From NCBI GenBank assembly GCA_963573315.1, contig OY752140.1:806001-870000 (forward strand): a stretch of 64,000 nucleotides of DNA. Direction: 5' to 3'. The position numbers were made by a program, and so were the translations under genes. Under the pieces are notes generated by a model. It had not been told where the DNA came from. It was given only the letters and a program-made list of their open reading frames with translations, and did not search any database. The DNA comes from Entomortierella parvispora (lineage: Eukaryota; Mortierellomycota; Mortierellomycetes; Mortierellales; Mortierellaceae). The stretch's first letter is position 1, and each line of letters begins with the position of its first letter. Shown one piece after another: positions 23,197 through 34,676 of the stretch.

Positions 23197-26100
23197 TGTG
23201 TGTGTGAGTGTGTGTGTAGGGGTATAGAGTGAGTGCTTGGTGATATGTGGTGGGTATATAGGAGGATGCTGGCTTTTCTTTGCAAATGGTTATCTCTATG
23301 TTCAAAACTGATGACTGCGAAGGAAGAAGAAAAAAAAAAGATACGGCTGGATGTTAGGACAACTCTCTTTATAAAGCATTGGGCTGTCAAAAGACCATGG
23401 ACACAGGTGTTCTGATAAGGGAACAACTGCTACGCTGATGCAACGGCACAAGAAAAACAACAACAACAACTCGAAAGGGGCTGCCATATGATAATCCACA
23501 CTGGAGACAGGGACAAACGGGGGAAGATGGAGGGAGGCTGAAAGTGTCGCGCTGTTATTACAGAAGGATGAAGAGAGAGAGAAAAAACTCGCACCATGGA
23601 CAGTAATTGGAGAGGGGGAAGGAGAAGGGAGGCCAGGCAGCCAAATGTGCCAATGATCAAGTCAGTAACCCACTTGGAGAGGGATATGTGACGATGTGGC
23701 TGACGATGACTGTGCGGCTGCAAGGAACCGTGATCCTGGGAGGTGCAGCACGACCGATGATGAAAGAGATAACGCAAACGAAGGGGGGAGGGACATGACA
23801 TGGAGAGCAGGGTTGGAAACAAAGTAGTATAGTAGAGGCGAAATGACATGCAAGTTGTCGGCAAGCAAGGCAAGGGCAGGCAAGGCAGGCAATTGACCCT
23901 GGCTGGAGCGAGTGTTTCGAGATAGGATTAATGCTGCAAACAGCTGTTCCGTCTACCAGCAACATAGGCAACCGTGTCCTTGTCCTCGTACACACACACA
24001 CTCGCTCTCCGTATCGATCGTCCCCATTCAGGGACGAGAGCAACAGGAGAGCCTTGGCCATCCGATTGGTTTTATAGTCTCTCCATTTAGGGTCGGACTA
24101 GATGTAAAACAGTCAGCTCAATGGTACCCATTGACGCAAATGCTCACAGGCCGCTGTCATATGCCAGCGAAACCAACCCTCCCGAACAGAAAAAAAAAAT
24201 TGCACAAGAACAAACATGAAAAAACAGCCCCTCCCTTGTTTGACCTGTTGCTTTGCATCCTCATGGTTGAATATCTTTACACAACCCTGGGTAGCATGCG
24301 GAGGACAAATTCAACGAGTGGAAACGGGAAACGGGAAACGGAAAGAGAGGGGAGGGAAAGGAGAAGATAAAAAAGACGTAGAACGAGCGAAGCGTGAAAA
24401 GGAGGCGCGAAAAGAGGAATATCCCAAAGTGAAAGAGAAGTTCCAGGAGAGACAGGGGAAAGGGGGAGGAGAGAGAGAAAGGAGGGACAGGCCGATCGCC
24501 TGTTCGCGTGTATGGATGGTGTGTCGAGTATGTTGTTGTTGGAGTGTCTGTCACCTTTGGGCGCACCTTGCTTATCGGAGGGAGCAGAAAGGAGAGCAAG
24601 AAACAAAGGGTGTCTGTCGTCTTTTGAGGATAAATATAGGGTATCATCTTGTATGAGTGTGTGTGTGTGTGGATGAGAGAGAGACGATGCATCGTATCTA
24701 TCGTCTATCGTCCTTGGGGGGGAGGGGGGTCGAGTATGTGAGGGGAGTGCATGTGTGTGTGCTTGCTTGGGTCATGTCTGCAATGTGGTGCTGTGTATCC
24801 CTCTCTACTCTTTCTCTCTCTTCACAAACAAGGTCGGGAATGCTCGTAAGCACGCACAAACACACATACACAGAATACGAGAATAAACACGCCTCCCTCC
24901 CCCCAGATGCCGTTTTGCATCCGATCGTTGTTCTCGCCCATATCTCGTCTCTTGCAGTCCTTCCAATCGATGCACCTCTGCGTTTCCGGTTTTGTTCGTT
25001 CCTTCTCCCTCTCCGTAATCCCCTCGGACTGGGCGAAAAGGACCTGCTAAAATAAGAACGCGGTCCTCGAAGAAGAAAAAACTCACCTTGCTTTTTCCTG
25101 AAAGTGCACGAATGAATGACAGTGGAATGAGAATACAAAAGCAGAAATGCGAGTGGGATTGGAGAGAATGACTTTCGTTTCTTTGTAGAGATGTGTAGCT
25201 GAGAGAATGAATGTGCTGAATGGAGAGTGCTCGAGTGAAGGAGAGAATGGGGGGGAGAGAGAGAAAGGAAGCGCGTGCGCGTGTTCAACTGTGGTGACAA
25301 AGAGTGAGGGGGGGAAAGTGACGGTAAGAGAGTGTGGTTGCGTGTGTGTTGAGTATGTCGAGGTAGCTCTTTGGGTGCTGTCGGCAAGAACAAGAGGAGA
25401 GAGAAGGAGAAAGAGAAAGAGTGAAAGAGTGAAGGAGAGAGAGCAGAGAGCGATAATGAAGGGAAATGAAGAGAAATGAACAGCGGAGGGAAAAGACAAG
25501 AGAGCAAAGAGACGAAGGAGAGCAGCCAGAGACGCACGCAGAGAGGGTCCATCGTCCTCACCATGGCCCCACGGCCCATGGTCCTTGATCAGACATTGCG
25601 TCTGCTATTCAGTCGACCGGCAATTGAATTGGGGCCATGGCCCTGGATGACTCTCTCTTTGTCTATTTATTATTTGGAGGGAAAACAGAGGACGGATTGG
25701 CATGTGGCAGACCGTCTGTCGGACTGACAGACCGACTGTCTGGCCTGGCGTGTTGTCTGTTGTGTTTCTTATTGTTGGCGATGCTAATGACGCCAATAAT
25801 GGTAGTCTACTGCCGCAGGCTGCTGCTGACGACGGCGGGCAGAGACAACAACGACGTCGGCGGGAATCGACCGCTGAGGACGTGTTGTCGTCGTTGCATG
25901 TAGGTCACCAGCTTCTTGAGGTCTGACTCCTCTCCTCTTCTGTCCCCCTATTTTTTTTTCTTTACCAGCTTCGGATATGATGCCCACACCACCCTGTGGG
26001 AGGAGGAGCACTGCTCGGGATCTTCTAGATATCTGCATTGCCAGCTTCTCATTCTTTGCCTTGCTCTCCCTCGTTACTGCCTGTTTCTTGAGCTGATTTT

Positions 26101-26638
26101 CTTTGGATCGCCCTCGGACAATGCAAGATAAAAGAGAGCGTCGCGTCCTACACATGTGTAAAACCAAGCACGACATGGCCGCAGGGGCAACGTGGCAAAA
26201 AGCTTGGAGCAATTGCACGGCAAATGTCTTTTGTCCAGTCGTCTGTTACTCTTTCTTTCCCCTTGTCTGTCTTCTCTTCTCATGAGAGTGAAAACAGAAG
26301 GGGGGGCAGAGGCTGATCCCTTGACCGTTTTGTTCTTCCTTGCATCCATTCCCTTGCTCTCTCTCTCTCTTCTCTCTTGATAACACTATTCTTGCATGAT
26401 GCCGCATGTTGTTTGCTCTGCTTACGATTTGCGCTTTTTTCTCGTTTTGCCCTTGCCTGTATTCGCAAAAAAGATGGCAAAAAAAGGCAGAAGCAAAAGG
26501 CTCTCTCGATCAAAAAAAAAAAAAAAAAAAAAAAAAAGGTCCTAAAACCTTTCACGGATCTCCCCAATTCCTCCCTTCGATCTGGGTCTCTCTCTTCCAT
26601 CCTCTCCCTTAGCCAATGTTTTTGTCCCCGCCTGTTGG

Positions 26639-26767
26639 GACCATGGTCCATGGTCCATTGGCTGAATGTTATTTTTTCAGTTTCGAGAGAAATGAAAGTC
26701 AATTCAATTGCCCTATCTCTCCAGATACCGTACGTTTACCCATGGGCCATGGTCCATGGTCCATGGT
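26639..26767. repeat. Two arrays of palindromic CCATGGT units
   Basis: CCATGGT is repeated in tandem at 26641-26657 and again at 26748-26767, about 90 bp apart, each unit containing the self-complementary hexamer CCATGG. Further isolated CCATGG sites occur near 25560-25580 and 25636. Confidence 0.7.
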
Positions 26768-27320
26768 CTTGGTGCATTTCATCAAAGACAATAATATGAG
26801 CGAGATGTGTCCGCCCTTTGACGCCCACTTTCTTTTCGGCTGCTTCCTTCTTATCCGTTTGTTGATGTTGTATTCTCGACCTCTGAAAAAGATTGCGGAC
26901 CTTCACCAATTGCCATGTTTTGTTTTTCCTTCAAATGTTAAAAAAGAAAAATACGAAATGGTCCAGAGTTCAAATGGACGATGTTTTTTTTAAAATGTTA
27001 TACCTCGCGCGCGCGCGCGCCCAAAGAGACATTGGGGCCCAAGGTCAATCAACATCCAAAACACTAAAAGAAAGAGAGCTCCTCGCTCGCTCCGCTGTCC
27101 CCTTCTTCACAATCCCTCGTGCAGATGAACGGAGTTTCGTTTTTCGTTATTTGCTTTCAAATCTCTGACTCCTCCTTGCAGCGGGGCGCTTCCTACTCCC
27201 ATCTTTTTTGCAAATCAGGACAGCAGGCGCGCAGCGCGTTAGCTCTGTTTCTCCCCTTTGCCTTTTGCTTTTCTTGTTTTTTTTCTGTGGACGCGACGGT
27301 CATCCCTTTGGGTGGGATTT

Positions 27321-27360
27321 TTGGGTGGGTTGGGTTGGGTTGGGTTAGGTTAGGTTGGGG
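27321..27360 (+). repeat. Telomere-like G-rich tract (TTGGG/TTAGG units)
   Basis: Runs of GGGTT and AGGTT units in one orientation, with at least five G-tracts of two or three bases. Short, degenerate, interstitial and potentially G-quadruplex-forming. Confidence 0.6.
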
Positions 27361-28787
27361 CGACTTTGTGAACCACAGGGAAAAAAAAAACACATCCGTG
27401 GGATTATTTTTTGATCTCAAGAATGAGATTGGGAACGCGTTTCTGATGTCCGAGAAATTGGTTTTTGACCCATGGCTCCAGGGTAGCGATCTAAAACAAA
27501 AACGTGTGCCCACATTCCCACATGCCTCCATCCATCTTTCTCCCATCTTTTTTAAACTTCCCTTTTATCTATTCGTCATGCAGAATCTCGGACAATAACC
27601 ACAATAGACTTGGTGAGAGGTTCGAAAACAGGCCAGGGGGGGAGATTCTTGGGACGCGTGCTTTCATACTGTTGTTCCTGCCTTCTTTTTCACTTGCGGT
27701 TCAGTTGACTCACACAAATGAACAGGCTGAGGGAGAGCGAGGGCGTCGTGATGTTTTTCAGAGGCCTCGGGGCTTATTGGGACCTTGTCTCTCCCATCCT
27801 TCCTTCTTGCCACACACACAAAAGACACAACACACAACAACATACACACAACAAACACCCTCCCGTCTTTCTATCTGCTTGTCATGGGGCTGGCCCTGTC
27901 CGATCGTAGACTCTCCTTATTCTCTTATTCTTCTTTTTTTCGTGTGTTTGTGTTCATAGGTGAGTCAGCTGCTTGGCAGGGTGATGATGATTGCTTATTC
28001 CTTGTTTTTCCTTCTTATTGGCCAACCACAAGATCGACGCACAGGCAGGTTCTTTGTATCGGAATCTCATGTCATGCATGCCTTCCTCCTTCCCCCTCCT
28101 CCTCCCCTTCCTCTCTGCTCACAATCTCTTTGTCCCGTCCAGTTGGCCTTTGCCCAACAAGCTGCACTGCACGGTCTCGAAGGCTGCCATGTGTCATCGT
28201 TACCTTTTCAATTGACTGTTGAAAAAATAAAAAAAAAATGGCGGGAATCATGTGCACGCGTCTTTTGGAGTAACAAACTAAAAAAGCCCGTCGCGTGTGC
28301 ACGGGTCGTCGTCATCCGTGTCAGTTGGGATTTCTAAAACTAAAGGGGGTAGGAGGGAGGAGGAGGAAGAGAGAACCAGGAAAGGAAGAAGGCGATGTCG
28401 CAGCAGCCGGTTACGCCTCAAGTGGAGGCTACACAGTGGCATGTACTCTGGTTTTTTTGCGTATCCTTTCAGCATGTACCATCCGAATCCTCAAGACTCA
28501 GCTACCGGACATTCAATGTTGCTCTGTGTTTGTTTTTTACAACCTCAAGGAGCGACGTCCTAAAGATGCATGGGATAAGGAGAGCAAGAACGAGAATGAG
28601 ACATGGCCCAGATGCAAAGAGCACCAAATGGCCTCTTGAACAAGAACGAGCGGTATCTCAGGCAAGTCATCCCATCACCACCTCGCTTGTGACTCCATGG
28701 TGAAGAAGACCGAGGAAAATCGTTACAGTGCTTGCATTACATTGTTTATGATCATGTCTTGTAAAAGGGTTTGGGTATATAATCTCT

Positions 28788-29135
28788 CTACGATGACGGC
28801 AAGGGTGCACGACGAGCTGCTGCCAGCATCATCAGATTCGTGGCCTGTGCAGAAACAGCATTGGGGGCCGTAGTAACATTGCCATTGCTATCCGTGTTGG
28901 TGATATGGATCGCCTGGTGCAGGGGGTTATGACCGACGATACTGGGCTGGATCTTGGTGCCAGTGCCATCCGAGTTTTTGATTTCAATGGTTCGACTGGC
29001 AAAACCTTGCTTCATCGTAGAGCTCGTCCCATCCGAGTTTTGGATATGAAGCTTGTTCGAAAACAGCTTTTGGGAAATGACCGAGGTAGTGCCGTCGGCG
29101 TTGGTAATCTCGACAGAGGAAGTGCAATTGCCCAT
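28788..29135 (-). CDS. Small predicted N-myristoylated protein with NxDGT repeats
   Basis: 115-aa protein not assigned to a known family. It begins MGNCTSSVE, which fits the N-myristoyl-transferase consensus (Gly2, Ser6), and Cys4 is a plausible adjacent palmitoylation site, so plasma-membrane anchoring is inferred. The body is four degenerate repeats centred on EITNADGTTS, HIQNSDGTSS, EIKNSDGTGT and HITNTDSNGN, about 22-28 aa apart, likely short beta units. The C-terminus is Ala/Ser-rich. The start at 29135 is chosen over the longer open frame because a well-formed 5'-UTR intron (GTAAGC at 29228 to CACAG at 29145) ends 10 nt upstream and a TATTTAA box lies near 29311-29305. Coding status is supported by the repeat structure and promoter features, not by homology. 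Confidence 0.65.
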   Translation of the reverse strand: MGNCTSSVEITNADGTTSVISQKLFSNKLHIQNSDGTSSTMKQGFASRTIEIKNSDGTGTKIQPSIVGHNPLHQAIHITNTDSNGNVTTAPNAVSAQATNLMMLAAARRAPLPSS

Positions 29136-29144
29136 TGTGGTTGA

Positions 29145-29228
29145 CTGTGCGAGGGAAAAGAGGACAATGATTGGGTGATGAGAAGCTTGGACCATGAAAA
29201 TAACAGTGAAAATGATTTGCTTGCTTAC
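29145..29228 (-). other. Candidate 5'-UTR intron of the MGNC-repeat gene
   Basis: 84-nt sequence bounded by CTG|GTAAGC and CACAG| on the minus strand, ending 9 nt before the ATG. Size and borders match the coding introns of the window. Confidence 0.5.
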
Positions 29229-29304
29229 CAGGGAGAAGAGGACGGATGGAGCTTGATGGGGGAATGAAGAGTGAGTGAGGAAAGAGATCGTCAAGTGGCC
29301 CCCG

Positions 29305-29311
29305 TTAAATA
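29305..29311 (-). promoter_or_regulatory. TATA-like element TATTTAA of MGNC-repeat gene
   Basis: On the minus strand, GGCTATTTAACGGG sits about 170 nt upstream of the ATG, or about 90 nt after removing the UTR intron. Confidence 0.45.
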
Positions 29312-29763
29312 GCCAGGGAATGTTGGTGCTCACAGACTCTTTGATCGGCGCTCAACCCGGGATGGATGATATGTGGCAGTGTTGCTTCCAAAAAGAAGGG
29401 CGTGAATGAACCCTAAACCCGAGTATACGCCTCCACTGCCTGAAGGCATGTTCACGTCCACTAAGCCAAGGTTCACATCAACATGGGTTTCGCCTTTTCG
29501 TTTGTTGCTCACAGTCTGAAAGATAGAAGACTAAGCAAATTTTGAGGCAGATCTATTTCAAGGCGAGTAGGAAAGTGCATGAACATTTTCACTGAATTAG
29601 ATGAGGATCTTTTGAACAAGAACAAGGACGCGAACAAGGGTAGAGGCGCCCGAATAGCAAAGAAGGCAAAATGTCAAGCGCGTCTCGTTTGAGATGAATG
29701 GATGAATGATGAGTGAAAAATTTACATTTTATCAAAGGTTGATTAATAATAGTTGTAGCAGCT
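29312..29763. other. Intergenic: upstream of MGNC gene, 3' flank of the APSES gene
   Basis: About 450 nt. A minus-strand open frame without ATG (29512-29330) follows a fair acceptor at about 29519, but no donor exon joins to it, so I do not call it a gene. Confidence 0.4.
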
Positions 29764-32700
29764 CTATGCGACCGTGTCCTCGTTGCCCAAAGTATTCAAT
29801 AAGGGGCCCAACAATCCATCGACCTCCTCGATGGACACGTTGCAGCACAACGCAATTAGTCGTTTGTACTCGTGCCGCCTCTTGCCTTGTTGACTCTTGA
29901 GCTGCACAATCTGCTCCACTTGGTCTTTCCTTCCCTCCTGCAGCTTTGCCAAAGTTGTCCTCAGCTCCGCCGCCTCCTTCTCCAAGGCCACAGTCCGTCC
30001 CATGTCTGAGGACGGAGCCAGTTGCGAGTTCTCATACTCCATATCTCGCTTCAGCCTTGCTTCCTCGTGGGCTATCAAATCCTCCAGTCGTAATCGTTGA
30101 CGAAGATTCATCTCCTGGCGAATCATCCCTTCTAACGTCCGGATCTGCTCCTCAGCTTGACTCAGATAAACGGTCTTGGATCTCAATTCCTCGATAGACT
30201 TGTGCCCCTCCTGGATCTCGCTCTGGATCCCATGCAGTAGATTCCTGGCACTGATCAAGTCCTGTTCCTTTTCGTACAAGTCACTCTCGTACGACTGTGT
30301 CAATTGCTCAAACAGATCCGTCACAGCAGGGATCATCTTTTGTGAGGCTCGAGTTCCATTTCCTGTGCCCTGGGTGACATTCGTGACCGTTGATGAGAAA
30401 GATGTCGGTGGCTGCAAGTGATGAGGTGATGGCACCTGCTGATGTAAATGTGATGAAGATGGTGGTGGAGGAGGATGGAACGTGCTTGATCCAGAAGGGC
30501 CTCCTTCGTAACTCCGATGACTTTCGTGCATGGGGCTGCCCCGTGCGCTGTTCACACGATGATGATGAGATGGGGAGGACGCGGACTGGGTCTGAAAAGG
30601 GTTCCTAGGAGATCCCGAATGGCTATACTCTTGGTATCCAGCATGGACAGCCCTGTCCGTAGGAGCATTAGACGAGCTGTATCCATGGTGTCTTGACGGC
30701 GGGGGTGTCACCGATCGCAAAGATGATGAGGGATGACCATATGGCCCAGGGGAATCATGTCCATGATGCTGACGTGACGAGGATGAGGAGGAGTGTTGAT
30801 GATGATGGTGGGCCATTGTGGGACCTGATCGCTGAGTGTTGTTGGCGTTGCTATTGCTGACGTTGCCGTTAGTGCCGCTGCTGAAGTGGGGGCTGGAGGG
30901 ATGGGGTTGGTTCGATTGATTGAGTTGCGGGGGAGTAGAAGGATGAGGTGGATGAGAAGAGGAATGAGAGTGCGACGATTGCTGCTGGGAGAGGTTCAAG
31001 GCCGGTATGGATGAGGTGGAGGCACCCAAGATCTGGATGTCAGCCTCCTGCATATAATCATCCGCATTTCGGCCAGACTTGTTTCGAATTTTGGAATCCG
31101 CGCCTGCATCCATGAGCAACCGTAGGACCTTCTTGTTCCCGATCCGTGCTGCAATTGTCAGCGCTGTGTCGCCCGCAACGTCCTGCACATTAATGATCGA
31201 CTCGAGCTCAGAGGGGTGCAACGCAAGCTTGTCGAGTAAACATTCCATGTAGTACCGGGATGCATGGACCTTGCCACGCATCCCTGCCGTAACTGCCACA
31301 TGATGAAACACCGTCTGATCATTCTTGTCGATGGTGAAGATGGTCTTTTGGAGGATCTCCAGCAGCGAAGGGAACGTCTTTAGGTCGAAATTGTTTGTGA
31401 AAAGCACCGACCGCATCAGAGCTGTCTGACCCTGATTGTTGACTCTATAGACATCCGCTCCATGTTGGACGAGCAGTCTGACAATCTTTGTCCTAGCCAT
31501 GGCCACTGCCCAGTGCAACGGCGTGTGCCCTTCCTCATCGATAATCAGATCAAAGTCCAGATCTGCCGGCGGGTTGGTTAAAATAGAGGGCAAAACGGTC
31601 GAGTCTGAGACGAAATAGGAGAGCAATTTCTCTGCATAGTGACCCTGCGTTGCGTCTGCATTCATAACTGCATGCGGTTGCCACGACTTTTCATCTTCCG
31701 CCCCTACGTCGGTGTGTCGGCGCCTGGGATGACTGCTGGAGGAGTGTTCCCGACGAGACCGGGTTCCGCCGGGACTTTCATATCCTGATGACTGGGCACC
31801 GTGGTATCCAACAAATAGTTCGTCTCCAGGTCGACTGCGCTGTTTCTTCCGGTCCCGTGGAGATCGATCTGAGGACCGTTGTCTCCGGTGGCCCGCGGTA
31901 TAGTTGTCATTGTCAGACACATCGCTCGAGTCAAGGCGTGATTCCAGAGGTGAAGGTGTTCTACTGGGCCCAGTTACTATACTCATCGTCTCGTCCATGC
32001 TTGCCTCGCTACCTATTCTCGAGCAAAGTCAAAGCACATAGTAAATGTCAGAAGACAGAATCGTATTTTTAAACTTGTTTGCTCACAATGGCGGAACGTA
32101 AAGAGGAAAAAAAAAGGTTAGCGCCAATGTACCTGCGCGACTTGGCATCTCTTCGTCTCGGTAGTCATGTTCCACTTCAGAATTACTGAGCTCGTCGTCA
32201 TCCTCGCCATCTCTTGTCGTCGATTGTCCAGCGCCATCAATGACACCCATGACTGGGCCTGGCAGGTTCTCTTTAGGCTTTCTCTTCTTCTGTCGAGGGG
32301 CGCGAGGTTCTCGAGGCTCCTTCGTTTTCCGAGGCTTGCCAGTAGCTGCAGTGATGTGCTTTGGAGCCAAAGGAGGACTACTCGTCTTGGAGGTCTCGTA
32401 ATCCAGCAACGGCTGTAGCAGGTCCAAGACGTGATATTCCTGACACAGTTGGACTCCACGCGCGTATGGGACCCAGGTGCCTGGTGTTTTCAATAGATTA
32501 AAAGAACAGCCAAAGTTTTAACAAGGGCCTTGACAGACATGCAACGTCAGGTTCAATTTCCCCCCGGCACGTCTTGTGTGCGGTTGTATAATTTTACCTT
32601 GGTATTTTCCATAGCCTCCTTGGACTTTCTCGTGCTCGCCCCTTTGGACTTCTCTTTCCAATATCCGGGTCCTCTGAGCCTTGTCGAATTCAGCGACCTT

Positions 32701-33948
32701 GAGAATCTGGGTAGCATTCAAGTACGAGTCCGATCGCCGACGCATGACAGCCACTCCTCTGCAGATCATCTCAAAGACGGGCACTCCAGAATATGTCGCC
32801 TTGAAGATTTGAGGAGAACCAATGTCCTTGAGCTTGAGGTTCGGGATGATAACCGTGCTAGTACCTACCATGGGCGGAAGGCGACTTCCGAAGGCACCCT
32901 GCTGAGGATTCAGAGACGGTGGGAGATGAAGCGGACGAACATCTTGGTTAAATTCACCTGGAGTCTGGCGCTGGTTCTGAGAGGCGCCATAGGACCCGGT
33001 ATTGGGATCGCCTTGACGCTCTTGATGCAGCTGAAGTTGATGGAGATCATGCTGTACCTGCTGAGAAGCGGCCGACGTGACCGCGGCGGCTTGCTGTTGG
33101 AGGACCTGGGCGGATAACGAAGGCCCCTGTGCGGTGGTCGAGTCGGTCGGGGTAGCATTCCCTCTCGTCGCGGCCAACGTCGCGGCCATTCGAGCAGCAC
33201 CTTGGGCAGCATGGGCCGCTGCCGCCCTTTGGGCAGCCGCCAGCTTTTCGGCAGCAGCGGCCTGCTGAGCAGCAAGAGATTGCTGTTGTAATTGTGCTTG
33301 GGCAACCAATTGCTCTCGAAGTAGGCGCTCGGATGGCGTCATTATAGGTATAATCAGAGGACCTTTCTGAGGATTCTGCCCCGTGGTAGCAATGCCAGTG
33401 GTCTGGAGTGAAGTTATAGGGCCAGGAATCTTTGGGGCATTGCTTGACACTTCAGATGTTGCAGTGGAGACGACGACAGGCGTCGACGGCTGATGCTGCT
33501 GTTGTTGTTGTTGTTGTTGTGGCGGCTGTGATTGTGGCAGCTGTTGTTGCTGTTGTTGTTGTGGCGGTGGTTGCGGTGATGATTGCGACTGTGATTGCGG
33601 TTGCGGTTGCGGTTGCAGTTGCGGTTGCGGTTGTTGTTGTTGCTGCATCTGTTGTTGCGGCAGTTGTGGTGGATGTAAAGCAGGCACGGCACTAGTTGCC
33701 TGGGAGGTCAGTGACTGATGAGGCTGCGGTTGTGCAGGTGGAGGAAGCAACTCGGCAGAGGATGATGCAGATGGAGCAGAGGTGTGAACAGAAGGGACGG
33801 CAGAGATGGGGGCAGAGTTGATGATGGAGGGAGAATGGGAAGGAGGTGCGGGTGCAGATGATAGCTCAGTGGACGCGTGGATGGCGTTGTCCACAGCGGC
33901 TGGAGGTTGTGCCGGCGCGTCCTCGCGTGCGGCAGGAGTTGAGCTCAT
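29764..33948 (-). CDS. MBP1: APSES / ankyrin transcription factor, Mbp1-Swi4 type
   Basis: DNA-binding subunit of an MBF/SBF-like G1/S transcription factor (family role). Predicted 1315 aa from exons 33948-32598, 32480-32133 and 32012-29764, in phase. The first 373 residues are disordered, with long poly-Gln and Pro/Gln repeats (33485-33660). The APSES/KilA-N domain is at about 374-490: [35 protein letters not shown].. is cut by an intron exactly at [13 protein letters not shown] basic/acidic linker leads to ankyrin repeats at about 726-890 ([39 protein letters not shown]), then a Ser/His-rich stretch and a C-terminal coiled coil (about 1136-1290) of the kind that mediates heterodimerisation with Swi6-like partners. 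Mbp1 versus Swi4 cannot be separated from sequence alone. Confidence 0.93.
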
Positions 33949-34676
33949 GATATTCAGAAGGAGGGAGGGATGGACGTGTTGAATGGCTGTCCGTTTGGGT
34001 AGCGTGAAGAGAGACAGAGAGAGAGCGTGTGTGTGTGTGTGTGTGTGTGCGTGTGTGTGTATGTGAGAGAGAGAGAGAAAAAGAGAGAAAAAGAGAAAGG
34101 GCGTCGCGCTTTGTCGCGGTTTGGGTTGTTGAGGTTGTTGGTGTTGTCTGGATGTGGCAGGGAAAGGGAAGGAAAGGAGCGAAAAGGGGGTGGAATGCAA
34201 ACGACTTTGGCGATCAGGTCAATGACACGACGACGACACGACTCGTTTGGGACGCGGCGTGGAGGTGTGACGAGATTTAGATGGAGACAAGAGAGAGCCG
34301 ACGGACGGATGGAGAGCAAAACACACAGGGGGCCGGACCTGGGCGGAAGGAAGAGGACGAATAGGAAAGAGAAGGAAGGAAGGACGGACGGACGGATGGA
34401 AGGATGGAGGGATGGAAGGATGGGAAAGAAGGAGGGAAAGAAACAATGAAAGGAAAAGATGGAACGATTGCACCAAGAAAAAAAAGAAAAAAGAAAACAA
34501 ACCCTCTCGGGCAAATCTGCGTTCTTTCCATTTCCTCCCTTCTGACGCGCACGCGTGTTGTTGTGGGTGCCCCTTAACGGATCATGCCTTGACGCCTTGA
34601 CATGGTGTGCAGTACAACGTTCGAAGGTGTTGTCATTATTATTTTCAAAATGGCACTGTGTATCATGGAAAGTAGA
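33949..34676. other. APSES-gene promoter with GT and GGAC/GGAT repeats
   Basis: 728 nt upstream of the APSES gene. It contains (GT)n passing into (GA)n at about 34026-34078 and a GGAA/GGAC/GGAT tetranucleotide cluster at about 34372-34425. No gene is supported. Confidence 0.6.

Larger units (their letters stand above)
23197..28787. other. 5.6-kb gene-poor region
   Basis: The largest stretch without a supportable gene, lying between the 5' end of the GAR gene and the 3' end of the MGNC gene. Frames in it are low-complexity translations of CT/GA tracts (for example 24300-24480, 25200-25480) and of poly-A/T runs (26513-26537). It contains two CCATGGT arrays (26639-26660, 26746-26767), a G-rich telomere-like tract (27321-27360), a short hairpin at 25713-25740 and several CA/GT tracts. 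It could carry a long promoter/5' UTR for the GAR gene or a non-coding RNA; nothing in the sequence proves either. Confidence 0.5.

Noticed and set aside
24261-25579. Long minus-strand open frames of about 140 and 290 codons
   Set aside because: They are Ser/Leu/Phe-rich translations of CT tracts with no domain, and the opposite strand is equally open.
25713-25740. GTCTGTC/GACAGAC hairpin as a regulatory RNA or terminator
   Set aside because: Only a 7-bp stem without flanking support; frequent by chance in this CTGTC-rich sequence.
27984-28337. Possible small secreted protein with a hydrophobic N-terminus
   Set aside because: No splice or promoter support, a low-complexity Pro/Leu run and no cysteine pattern; chance reading is more likely.
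29330-29519. Minus-strand exon-like frame with a fair acceptor
   Set aside because: No upstream exon with a compatible donor and no ATG; it lies in the MGNC-gene upstream region.
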